A stretch of 64,000 nucleotides of DNA. Origin: Streptomyces sp. JHA26 (lineage in GTDB: Bacteria; Actinomycetota; Actinomycetes; Streptomycetales; Streptomycetaceae). Location of the stretch: positions 62,001 through 126,000 of the forward strand of contig NZ_BDJC01000007.1 in assembly GCF_002005565.1 (NCBI RefSeq), in the 5' to 3' direction. The number at the start of each line of letters is the position of its first letter. Position 1 is the stretch's first letter. The notes beneath the pieces are model-generated. The model was not told where the DNA came from, made no database searches, and saw only the letters and a list, made by a program, of their open reading frames with translations. A program made the translations under genes and the position numbers. Shown here piece by piece: positions 44,704 to 52,951 of the stretch.

Positions 44704-45642
44704 ATGCACACCGTCGCCGTTCTCGCGCTGGACCAGGTGATCCCGTTCGACCTGTCCACGCCGATCGAGGTCTTCTCCCGAACCCGCCTGCCCGACGGAC
44801 GGCCCGGCTACCGGCTACGGGTCTGCGCAGAGCGCGACGAGATCGACGCCGGCGCGTTCACCCTGCGCGCGCCGTGGAGCCTGGAGGGTCTGAAGGACGC
44901 GGACACGATCATCGTGCCGGGGATCGCCGACCTCACGTCCCCGCTCCCACCTGCCGTACGCGATGCGCTGCGGACGGCCGCCGCGTCCGGGACGCGGATC
45001 GCCTCGCTGTGCGTGGGCACTTTCCCGCTCGCGGCCACCGGCCTTCTCGCCGGGCTGCGCGTCACCACTCACTGGCGTGCGGCAGACCTGCTGGCCGCCC
45101 TCCACCCGGACGTCACCGTCGACCCGGACGTGCTCTACGTCGACAACGGCCAGTTCCTCACCTCGGCAGGCGCCGCCGCCGGCATGGACCTGTGCCTGCA
45201 CATGATCCGCCGTGACTACGGCTCGGCCGTCGCCGCCGATGCCGCCCGTCTGTCCGTGATGCCGCTCGAACGCGAGGGCGGACAGGCGCAGTTCATCGCC
45301 TACGACCACGTCCTCGCCCCGCAGGGGGCCGAGTTGGAGACGCTGCTGGCCTGGCTGCGGGAAAACCTCGCCCGTGACCTCACCCTGGGCGACATCGCCG
45401 CGCAGTGCGGAACCAGCACCCGCACTCTGATCCGACGCTTTCGCAACCAGACCGGCACCACTCCCCTCCAGTGGCTCCACCGGGCCCGCATCCGCCAGGC
45501 GCAGCACCTGCTGGAGACCACCGAGCACTCCATCGAGCGCATCGGCCGCCAGGTCGGATTCGGCTCGCCCACCACCTTCCGCGACCGCTTCAAGCGCACC
45601 ACCGGTGTCAGCCCGCAGACCTACCGGCGCACCTTCAGCTGA
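44704..45642 (+). CDS. GlxA/FtrA-type AraC-family regulator with DJ-1-like domain
   Basis: 312 residues. Residues 1-170 are a DJ-1/PfpI-like domain (VAVLALDQVIPFDLSTPIEV; IASLCVGTFPLAATGLLAG with a Cys at the elbow). Residues 215-312 are the AraC helix-turn-helix pair (TLGDIAAQCGTSTRTLIRRF; SIERIGRQVGFGSPTTFRDR). Members regulate catabolic or oxidative-stress genes. It is divergent from the broken PfpI operon, which is a likely target (200 bases apart). Confidence 0.88.
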   Translation: MHTVAVLALDQVIPFDLSTPIEVFSRTRLPDGRPGYRLRVCAERDEIDAGAFTLRAPWSLEGLKDADTIIVPGIADLTSPLPPAVRDALRTAAASGTRIASLCVGTFPLAATGLLAGLRVTTHWRAADLLAALHPDVTVDPDVLYVDNGQFLTSAGAAAGMDLCLHMIRRDYGSAVAADAARLSVMPLEREGGQAQFIAYDHVLAPQGAELETLLAWLRENLARDLTLGDIAAQCGTSTRTLIRRFRNQTGTTPLQWLHRARIRQAQHLLETTEHSIERIGRQVGFGSPTTFRDRFKRTTGVSPQTYRRTFS

Positions 45643-45645
45643 CTC

Positions 45646-45993
45646 GTGATCACCCCCTCGAACCGCCATCCCCGAGAGGCGGGCACACCGTGGGCCGCCC
45701 GGCAGTCGGCGCGCGACCGGCAGCAGCGACGTGAGGGGGTCGGGGCGTTCTCGGCCGCGGCCCGCGAGGGCCGTTCCGAGCGGCTGCGGGAAGTTCTCCG
45801 CGCCGAGGTGGAGTTCACCGTCCACGCCCCCGGCGGACGGTTCGTCACGATCGGGGCCACCGAGGTCGCCGGCCGGGCACGAGTGGCCGGCGGTGCGGCG
45901 CGCGGACAGGCGGCGACCGTGGGCGAGCACCCGGGTGTCACCGCCTGGAACGAGGACGGCGCCCCGTTGTCCTCGACACCAGGTCGCCCGTGA
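45646..45993 (+). pseudogene. Degenerate SnoaL-type C-terminal domain (ECF41-like)
   Basis: The frame gives GAFSAAAREGRSERLREVLR, then AEVEFTVHAPGGRF and HPGVTAWNEDGAPLS. This resembles the SnoaL-like C-terminal domain of ECF41-type sigma factors (FLAAARDGDLxxLRxLL...). The sigma-2 and sigma-4 parts are missing, and normal motifs are eroded. It starts directly after the GlxA-type gene. It is most likely a relic. Confidence 0.4.
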
Positions 45994-46124
45994 CTCGCAC
46001 GGAATCGCGAATGATCGTTCCTCGAGGCCCGGATCCCCACCGCACGTCGTGCGGTTCGCGGCACCGGGCCCCTGGTGAAGGCGGGGCGGGCGGCGGTCGG
46101 GTGGTGCGGTGCCGCGGTGGGCGG

Positions 46125-46667
46125 TTACCAGACGAGGGCGTCCTGCGCGTTGTCCTGCCAGTAGGTCACGGCGGCGGCGCTGTTGAAGTAGACGCCGCCC
46201 TCGCCCAGGTTCAGCGTCTTCTCCCCGTTGATCGCGTCACCGCCGCGGTCGGTGAGGAAGACGCCCAGGGTCTTCGCCACGGCGCCCCCTTCCCCGTCGG
46301 GCGAGGACGCCGTGATGCCCGCGTAGGCGGACCGGCCGGGGGCGAGGGTCACCACGGACTGCGGGGTGCTGTCCTCGACCCACGCCAGCGGGGCCTGGGC
46401 GTCGGCGCCGGCCCGCAGGAAGGGAGCACTGTAGGCGTAGCAGGGCTTGGTGCCGGTGTTGGTGGCCTTCAGCAGGAGGTGGTTGATCGGGCGGGACACC
46501 TCGGTGACGGTCAGCCGGGTGTTCGCCGTGGTGCAGGTGACGGGCGAGGACGCCTTCGGGGCGGCGGACGCGGTCTGCCCGCCGGCCTGGACGCCGACGA
46601 GGGTGACAGCGGCGGCGACCGCGCAGGAGGCGGCGGCACGGGAGGCGAAACGGGTGGCCATACGCAT
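46125..46667 (-). CDS. DUF4232-type secreted protein
   Basis: 180 residues. A signal peptide (FASRAAASCAVAAAVTLVGV...TASAA) is followed by CTTANTRLTVTEVSRPINHL, then LLKATNTGTKPCYAYSAPF and GVFLTDRGGDAINGE. The two Cys of the mature domain match the DUF4232 beta-sandwich found in many exported actinobacterial proteins. It is likely a wall-associated or secreted protein, function unknown. It is convergent with the preceding relic. Confidence 0.8.
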   Translation of the reverse strand: MRMATRFASRAAASCAVAAAVTLVGVQAGGQTASAAPKASSPVTCTTANTRLTVTEVSRPINHLLLKATNTGTKPCYAYSAPFLRAGADAQAPLAWVEDSTPQSVVTLAPGRSAYAGITASSPDGEGGAVAKTLGVFLTDRGGDAINGEKTLNLGEGGVYFNSAAAVTYWQDNAQDALVW

Positions 46668-47084
46668 GGGTGGACTGCTCTCTGTGAAGCGCCGCGTGCC
46701 GAGGGCACGGGCTGGGAAGGGGCGTCACACCTGACCGGCGGCTGTGTCCGGCGAGGCGGTGTGCCTGGATGACACCCATCCTGTGTCCTGCCGCGTCCCA
46801 CGAACCGTTCCATCGGGACTTCTGGGACGCTGGGACGCACCCACCCGCTTCGACCTGGGGAAACGTAACCCGTCCGGGACGCCGGACGGGACGGTCCGAC
46901 GCCCGGAAGGCCACGGGACATCCGTCGGCCCGCGAGGACGGTCACTCGGACGGGGACAGCGGGCCACCCCCCTCCCAGCCATCCGTTCACGTATCTGAAC
47001 TTCATGTACGTCTCTGTACGCCCGCCGTTTGTTGTGTCACGCTCAAGTGCCCGACACCCAGCCCGAGTTGGAGGTCAGTCACCC
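46668..47084. promoter_or_regulatory. Upstream region of the GH88 gene with inverted repeats
   Basis: About 415 bases. A hairpin CCGTCCGG/CCGGACGG at 46870-46889 may terminate. Near the GH88 start, GTTCA-N6-TGAAC (46985-47000) and GTAC-N6-GTAC (47006-47019) form palindromes that could be operators. GGAGG lies 10 bases before ATG 47085. No gene is seen. Confidence 0.4.
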
Positions 47085-48311
47085 ATGGTCGTATCCCGGC
47101 GCGCAGTGCTCGCCACGGCGGCCGCCGCCACCGCGTACACGTCCACGGCATCGGTGGCGAGCGCGGCCGGCGGCCCGTCCCCGGCCCAGGTCACGCGGAC
47201 GCTGCGGGCAGCCGCGGACTACGCGGTGGAGAAGGTCGCGGCCGTCGCCCCACGGGTGACGGGTTTCCCCGTCGGCACGAAGTTCGAGAAGTGGACCTAC
47301 TCCCAGAACGGTGACTGGGTCGGCGGGTTCTGGCCGGGCACGCTGTGGATGGCGTACCTGTACAGCGCGGACACCTCGTTCCGCACCCTGGCCGTCGACT
47401 GGTGCCGGAGACTCGCGCCGCGACAGTACGACACCACCACGCACGACCTCGGCTTCCTCTTCTCGCCCTCGTGGGTCACGGCCTGGCGGCTGACCGGCGA
47501 CGAGGTCTGGCGGGCGGGGGCCCTCCAGGCCGCCGGCTCACTGATCCAGCGGTACAACCCGCGCGGACGCTTCCTCCGGGCCTGGGGGCGGCTGGACGAC
47601 CCCGGCAACGCGGGCCGCGTCATCATCGACACGATGATGAACCTCGACCTGCTGGCGTTCGCGAGCCGGGAGTCGGGGGACGACCGCTACCTCGACATCG
47701 CGGTCGAGCACGCGAGGACCACGCAGCGGGTGTTCCCCCGGGCGGACGGTTCGACCCCGCACGTCTTCGACTTCGACCCGGACACCGGCAGGCCCCTCGG
47801 GCCCGGCACCGTCCAGGGATACAGCCCCACCTCGTGCTGGTCCCGCGGGCAGGCGTGGGGCATCTACGGCTTCACCACGATCTTCCGCCGGACCGGTGAG
47901 CGGAGCTTCCTGGACACCGCGCGCTCGCTGGCCGACTTCGCGATCCGGGTGCTGGGCCCCGACCACGTACCGGTGTGGGACTACCGCGCGCCGCAGCAGC
48001 CGTACGACATCAAGGACGCGTCGGCCGGGGCGGTCATGGCGTGCGGCCTGCTCGACCTGTCCGCCGCGACCGGGGACCGCGCCTACCGGCAGGTGGCGCT
48101 GCGGCTGCTCACCGCGCTGGCGCAGACCTGCCTGACCCGGGCTTCGGACCGCGCGGACGCGGTGGTCGCGCGCTGCACCCGCAACCGTCCGGCCGAGGAC
48201 GGCGTCGAGATCTCACTCCCCTACGCCGACTACTACCTGCTGGAAGGCATCCTGCGCGTCCTGCGTCCGCAGGACGTCGACCGCGCGATCGACCTGTCGA
48301 CCACCCGCTGA
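47085..48311 (+). CDS. Tat-exported GH88-family unsaturated glucuronyl hydrolase
   Basis: 408 residues. The signal SRRAVLATAAAATAYTSTAS is a Tat signal with twin Arg and cleavage near AGG. The catalytic core has NGDWVGGFWPGTLW (Asp77) and VIIDTMMNLDLL (Asp182), the two Asp used in GH88, then YSPTSCWSRGQAWGIYG. The enzyme removes unsaturated uronic acids left by polysaccharide lyases (glycosaminoglycan, gellan, xanthan or ulvan). The next gene encodes an exported lyase-type beta-helix protein, the logical partner. The pair is export-tagged in tandem, both by Tat. Confidence 0.88.
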   Translation: MVVSRRAVLATAAAATAYTSTASVASAAGGPSPAQVTRTLRAAADYAVEKVAAVAPRVTGFPVGTKFEKWTYSQNGDWVGGFWPGTLWMAYLYSADTSFRTLAVDWCRRLAPRQYDTTTHDLGFLFSPSWVTAWRLTGDEVWRAGALQAAGSLIQRYNPRGRFLRAWGRLDDPGNAGRVIIDTMMNLDLLAFASRESGDDRYLDIAVEHARTTQRVFPRADGSTPHVFDFDPDTGRPLGPGTVQGYSPTSCWSRGQAWGIYGFTTIFRRTGERSFLDTARSLADFAIRVLGPDHVPVWDYRAPQQPYDIKDASAGAVMACGLLDLSAATGDRAYRQVALRLLTALAQTCLTRASDRADAVVARCTRNRPAEDGVEISLPYADYYLLEGILRVLRPQDVDRAIDLSTTR

Positions 48312-48420
48312 CCGTCCCCGCGACCCGCCCCGCCGGTGACGGCGCGCAGTGAACGCGCGCGCCGCGGCCCGGTCATGGGCCCCGTGCGAGCGGGGAGGAG
48401 AACGAGAGAGCTGGAGAGCC

Positions 48421-50124
48421 ATGCAGTCCGACGACAACAGGATCACGACGGTACGACCCACCCGACGCGGGCTGCTGGCGAGCGCCGTGCTCGTGGCCGC
48501 CGGAGCCGCGGGACGGGGCGGGACGGCCGTCGCCGCGCCGGGCTCCCCCGGCCACGTCCCGTCGCTGTGGCACGAGTTCACCCGCGACCCGTACCGGCAT
48601 CCCCAGATCCCGTACGTCGGCCGGGCGGGTTACGGCGGCGGAGCGCGGCGCTTCCCCCGTCGCCCGGTCAGGGCCGACGTACGGGACTTCGGCGCCGTGG
48701 CGGACGGCCGTACCGACTGCGCCCCCGCGATCAACCGTGCCGTCGCCGCCGTCGGGCGGGCCGGCGGTGGCACGGTCACCGTCCCGCCCGGCACGTTCCG
48801 CATCGACGGCGTGATCCGCATCGGGTACTCGGGCGTCGTCCTGCGGGGCTCCGGCAGCGGGCGTACCACGCTGTACGCCACCAAGAACCTCACCGAGCTG
48901 ATCGGCCCGTACGGCTCCCGGTACGGCGGCGACAAGTCGTCCTGGTCCTGGGCGGGCGGCCTGATCTGGCTGGCTCCCGAGGCCCGCTGGGACTCCCTGA
49001 CCGCCGCGATCAGGGAGCGGGACTGGCCGTTCGAGGGCTGGACCGGCAACCGGCGCGACGAGTGGCGCACGCTCACCGCGGTGGAGCCCGCCCGCCGTGG
49101 CGACCGGACGGTGACGGTCACCGACCCCTCCGGGCTCCGGCCCGGTGCCCTGGTCCTGCTCCGTCTCGCCGACGACGCGGAGCACACCCTGCTGGAGCAC
49201 ATGGCGGGCGGAGGCCCCGGCCCCGAGTCGTACACCTGGGCCGACAAGTCCAAGCTGCTGTCGTACGTTCCCTACGAGTGGCCCGTGAGGGTCCGCCGCG
49301 TCCGAGGCCGGGAGGTCTCCCTGGAGCGGCCCCTGCCGCTCGACGTCCGTCCCGAATGGGACCCGCGGTTCACCACGCACGTACCGGAGCTGACCGGATC
49401 GGGCGTCGAGGGGCTGACCCTGGAGGCCGTGCAGACACCGCAACAGCCCCACCTGCTCGACCTGGGGTACAACGGCGTGGTGCTGCAGTGCGCGTACGAC
49501 TGCTGGGTCGACGACGTGACGGTCCGGCACGTGGACAACGGCTTCGGCCTGGTCGCCGCCTCCGCCTGCACCCTGCGCCGCACCCGCGTCGCGGGCCGCG
49601 GCTCCCACCACCCCTACTTCTGCCGCGAGGGCTCGCACGACAACCTGATCGAGGACTTCACCGTGGAGGACCGCACCACGCCCGCCCCCGCCGGCACCCA
49701 GCTGCACGGCATCAACGTCGAGGGGCTGTCCTCCCACAACGTCTGGTCGCGCGGCGACATGCGCATGGGCACCTTCGACAGCCACCGCGGCATGCCCTTC
49801 GCCAACGTCCGCACCGACATCACCGTGAACAACACCGGCCGCCACGGCGGCGACGCGAGCGCCGGGCCGCTCTTCGGTGCCCGCTTCACGCATTGGAACA
49901 TCCGCGTCACCAACGGACGCGCGGGGCTGGTGAAGATCGACGGCCTGGCCCCGTACTCCGCCACCGTCGGCGTCGACGAGGTCCGCGAGTTCGACCAGAT
50001 CGACGTCCCCGACTTCACCGGCGACCTGCACACGCGCCTGGAGCTGTACGGCACGACCGACGCGGTGCGCCCACGCAACCTCCACGAGGCCCAACGCGCC
50101 CTGGAGGACCCGGCCAACCGCTGA
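48421..50124 (+). CDS. Tat-exported pectate-lyase-superfamily (right-handed beta-helix) protein
   Basis: 567 residues. RPTRRGLLASAVLVAAGAAG is a Tat signal. The mature start VRADVRDFGAVADGRTDCAP and INRAVAAVGRAGGGTVTVPP is the hallmark of Pectate_lyase_3 beta-helix proteins. The helix continues through VVLRGSGSGRTTLYATK and ends near residue 540. The specificity (pectate, polygalacturonate, ulvan or other uronate) is not apparent. The gene follows the GH88 gene by 109 bases in the same direction. The likely job is to generate unsaturated oligosaccharides that GH88 trims. Confidence 0.82.
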   Translation: MQSDDNRITTVRPTRRGLLASAVLVAAGAAGRGGTAVAAPGSPGHVPSLWHEFTRDPYRHPQIPYVGRAGYGGGARRFPRRPVRADVRDFGAVADGRTDCAPAINRAVAAVGRAGGGTVTVPPGTFRIDGVIRIGYSGVVLRGSGSGRTTLYATKNLTELIGPYGSRYGGDKSSWSWAGGLIWLAPEARWDSLTAAIRERDWPFEGWTGNRRDEWRTLTAVEPARRGDRTVTVTDPSGLRPGALVLLRLADDAEHTLLEHMAGGGPGPESYTWADKSKLLSYVPYEWPVRVRRVRGREVSLERPLPLDVRPEWDPRFTTHVPELTGSGVEGLTLEAVQTPQQPHLLDLGYNGVVLQCAYDCWVDDVTVRHVDNGFGLVAASACTLRRTRVAGRGSHHPYFCREGSHDNLIEDFTVEDRTTPAPAGTQLHGINVEGLSSHNVWSRGDMRMGTFDSHRGMPFANVRTDITVNNTGRHGGDASAGPLFGARFTHWNIRVTNGRAGLVKIDGLAPYSATVGVDEVREFDQIDVPDFTGDLHTRLELYGTTDAVRPRNLHEAQRALEDPANR

Positions 50125-50320
50125 ACGGACCTCCCACCGGTGCGCGCGGACCGGGCGACCGTGTTCCCCTCCCGTCCGATCGGAGCGATCCACGAGAGCA
50201 AGGCAGCACCTGGTCGCCCGCGCCCGGCTCGCCGCCATCGGCCGGCATGTCGAGGTGAACCGGCGGGATCCTGGCCGGCGTCGCCCTCACCTCCTGTTCG
50301 AAGGCGACGCGTGGCCGGCC

Positions 50321-51214
50321 TCAGACGACCAGGACGCGGCGCCCGCGTGTGTGACCGGCCCGGCTGTCGATGTGCGCCGCCGCGGCCTCGGCGAGCGTGT
50401 ACGACTTCTCGACCGGGATGTGGAGCTTTCCCCGCGAGATGAGGCCGACGGCCCGGGCGAGTGCTTCCGACACGTTCCCGGCCACGCCGGAGAACCGGAC
50501 ACCGTACTCCGGCGCATCGAGATCGGCGATGGAGATCACCTTGCGCGCGTCCCCGGTCAGCTCGACGAGCTCGCGGATCACGCCCGAGCCGGCCAGATCG
50601 AGCGCCGCGTCGACACGGCCGAGCTCCCGCACCCGCTCGACCCAGCCCTCGCCGTACGTCGTGGCGACGGCACCCAGGCTCCGCAGGTACTCCTGGTTCG
50701 CCGCCCCGGCCGTGCCGATCACCGAGATGCCGTGCTCACGGGCGATCTGCAGCACCGCCGATCCGACTCCCCCGGACGCGCCGCTGACCAGCAGCGTCTG
50801 CCCGGGCTGCACACCGACCTCGCGGATGACGCGCAGCGCGGTCTCCACCACGGAGGGATAGCCGGCCGCCTCTTGGAACGTGAGCCCCTCGGGCATGCGG
50901 GCCCAGGCCGACAGCACGGCGAACTCGGCATACGTGCTCGAACCTTCGCCGAACACGCGGTCGCCGACCTCGACCCCTTCGACGCCCTCACCGACCTCGT
51001 CCACCACCCCGGAGGCGTCCAGGCCCACTCCGGAGGGCAACTCGGTCGGATGGGCCCCCAGGACCTGGCCTTCGCGGATCCGCCAGTCGACGGGGTTCAC
51101 GCCTGCCGCCCGCACGGCGATGCGTATCCGGCCGGGGCCCGCGTGGGGCTCCTCGGCTTCCACGAGTTGCAGGACGTCGGGGCCGCCGAACTCGGCGAAG
51201 ATCACCTTCTTCAT
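50321..51214 (-). CDS. MDR-superfamily NADP-dependent oxidoreductase
   Basis: 297 residues. GGPDVLQLVEAEEPHAGPGR, AVRAAGVNPVDWRIREG and the Rossmann motif SGASGGVGSAVLQIAREHGI identify a zinc-free quinone-oxidoreductase-like MDR. The C-terminus ends AAAAHIDSRAGHTRGRRVLV. It is divergent from a tetR gene with a shared inverted repeat, so it is probably induced by electrophiles or drugs. It is a second member of the family in this window (the first at 8562-9503). Confidence 0.88.
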   Translation of the reverse strand: MKKVIFAEFGGPDVLQLVEAEEPHAGPGRIRIAVRAAGVNPVDWRIREGQVLGAHPTELPSGVGLDASGVVDEVGEGVEGVEVGDRVFGEGSSTYAEFAVLSAWARMPEGLTFQEAAGYPSVVETALRVIREVGVQPGQTLLVSGASGGVGSAVLQIAREHGISVIGTAGAANQEYLRSLGAVATTYGEGWVERVRELGRVDAALDLAGSGVIRELVELTGDARKVISIADLDAPEYGVRFSGVAGNVSEALARAVGLISRGKLHIPVEKSYTLAEAAAAHIDSRAGHTRGRRVLVV

Positions 51215-51223
51215 GCGACGACC

Positions 51224-51257
51224 ATAACACTAACGGGTAGTTTTCCGTAACGGTTAT
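51224..51257. promoter_or_regulatory. TetR operator between divergent genes
   Basis: ATAACACTAACGG / CCGTAACGGTTAT forms an imperfect palindrome (11 of 13 pairs) with an 8-base centre. It lies between the MDR gene (start 51214) and the tetR gene (start 51284) and probably binds the TetR product. Confidence 0.6.
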
Positions 51258-51283
51258 GGGTTTGCACCTGATAGCGTGAGGGC

Positions 51284-51889
51284 ATGACCGTGCCGACCGG
51301 ACGCCGTGAGCGCAAGAAGGCCGCGACCCGCCAGAAGATCGCCGACACCGCCCTGCGGCTCTTCCTCGAACACGGGTATGACGCGGTGGGCATCCGTGAC
51401 GTGGCCGCCGAGGCCGACGTGGCCGTCACCACGCTCTTCTCCCACTTCGCCTCGAAAGAGGCCCTGGTGTTCGAACAGGACGAGGACTTCGAGCAACGCC
51501 TCACGCGGGCGGTCACCGACCGGGCACCGCACGAGCCGCTCGTCCCCGCCCTGCGCCGCGAGGTCCAGGCCCTGGTGCGCCACTGCACGGCGGACAGCGC
51601 CGCCCCGGTCTGGCGCATGATCGACGCATCACCCGCCCTGCGGAAGTACGAGGAGTCGATGAGGCTGCGCCACGCGGAGTCGCTGGCGGCGGCCATCGCC
51701 GCCGCTCCCGACCTGTCACGGCCCACCACGGCCTGCCGGGCGATCGCGAGGTTCGTGATCGACGCCTATTCACTGGCCCGGGAGGCGGCCGATCCGAAGG
51801 CCGCGGTGGACGAGATCTTCCGGATGATCGAGGCGGCCTGGGAAGTCACCTGTCCCTCCGTCGACTCCACCGGCACCGCCGCACCGTAG
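51284..51889 (+). CDS. TetR-family transcriptional repressor
   Basis: 201 residues. The helix-turn-helix is KIADTALRLFLEHGYDAVGI, RDVAAEADVAVTTLFSHF and ASKEALVFEQDEDF. The ligand-binding helices follow. It is divergent from the MDR oxidoreductase gene, and a 34-base palindromic region lies between, so it very likely represses that gene. The ATG follows a short leader. Confidence 0.88.
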   Translation: MTVPTGRRERKKAATRQKIADTALRLFLEHGYDAVGIRDVAAEADVAVTTLFSHFASKEALVFEQDEDFEQRLTRAVTDRAPHEPLVPALRREVQALVRHCTADSAAPVWRMIDASPALRKYEESMRLRHAESLAAAIAAAPDLSRPTTACRAIARFVIDAYSLAREAADPKAAVDEIFRMIEAAWEVTCPSVDSTGTAAP

Positions 51890-52009
51890 AGGGGACACGG
51901 CCCCGCCCGGCGCCGTGTCACCGAACCCGACGACCGAGCGGACCGGTGCGCGAACCGACCTCGGTCGTTCTGCGTCCCCACAGGCGGGGAGCGGCCGCCG
52001 CGGGCCTCC

Positions 52010-52215
52010 CGAGGGCGTCCGCGTCGCCGGTGGTGGGCAGACGCCAGGACGCTGCTGTCGTCCGATCCGCGCAGGGGGGCGGGAGGGGCACCTCCTTCGT
52101 CGAGCAACGGTCGTCGGTGGCTTCGGACGAGGATCCGTGGACCGCGGTGGCCCGCGAGAGCTGTGAGGAGCCGGGCATCGAGGCGGTGGCATCACCGATC
52201 GCCGGAGAGCGTTCC
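52010..52215 (+). pseudogene. Possible Nudix-hydrolase relic
   Basis: In one frame DEDPWTAVARESCEEPGIEA resembles the Nudix box (G-x5-E-x7-RE-x2-EE-x-GI) with altered positions. No start or following domain is visible. It is probably an eroded Nudix gene. An accidental match is possible. Confidence 0.25.
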
Positions 52216-52268
52216 TCGTGGCTGCGGATGTCACAGCGTTCCGCGACGGGATGTGTTCGCCTCGCAGA

Positions 52269-52763
52269 ATGGACGGCATGGACGGCATGGACGCGGACGA
52301 GAACGCGGTGTTCACGCTGCCGTGGGGCGCCACCGGCTTCTTCCTGGCGGAGGAGGGGCCGCCGCCGTCGACCGACCTGCGGACGTTCCGTACAGCACTG
52401 CATGCGGCCGCCCGGGCGGCCGGAGGCCGTGTGGGCGAGGTCGAGGAACAGGCGTACCCGCGTACGTTCCACACCGCGGCGGTCCTCTCGGGCACGAGCG
52501 AGCACGTCGTGCTGTGCCACGCCCACCACCCCTGGATCGCGTTCGCTCAGGGGCGCCGGGACTGGTACACCGAGGAGTTCCTCGCTCCGCCGCCGTGGGG
52601 CCATGTCTTCGCCGACCTGGGCTTCGTCGTGCTCGACCACGCCGAGCTCACGCTGCCGCTCTCGGACGTCGACACCACGGCCCTCGACAAGGGCCAGTGG
52701 CGTCAGATCCGCTCCTACGGCATCACCACGTTGGGCGGAGTGCTCTTCAACTCCTGGGACTGA
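52269..52763 (+). CDS. Hypothetical protein
   Basis: 164 residues from ATG 52269 (52278 and 52287 are also in frame, since the start is a repeated MDGMDGMDA). The body reads NAVFTLPWGATGFFLAEEGP, SGTSEHVVLCHAHHPWIAFA and GRRDWYTEEFLAPPPWG, a soluble mixed alpha/beta pattern with aromatic residues. No family is recognised. It is convergent with the macro-UNG-ART gene. Confidence 0.6.
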   Translation: MDGMDGMDADENAVFTLPWGATGFFLAEEGPPPSTDLRTFRTALHAAARAAGGRVGEVEEQAYPRTFHTAAVLSGTSEHVVLCHAHHPWIAFAQGRRDWYTEEFLAPPPWGHVFADLGFVVLDHAELTLPLSDVDTTALDKGQWRQIRSYGITTLGGVLFNSWD

Positions 52764-52951
52764 CGCGCGGACGAGACGTGGGTCCGGTGGAAGTCGGTCC
52801 GGTCCCGGAGCGCGGTCGGCCGCGGCAGACGCAGGTGCATCTGCCGGGGATCACCGAAGCCGAACGGCACGCCCATCCCGTCGCCGTCCCACTCGTCGAA
52901 GAGCCACGCTCCAGGTGATCACGATCGTGGCCACCGTGGGACGGAGGGGCT

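Noticed and set aside
48373..50238. A 621-residue antisense frame over the beta-helix lyase gene
   Set aside because: The plus-strand protein has a Tat signal and clear fold. The antisense reading is repetitive Gly/Val/Asp and starts nowhere sensible.
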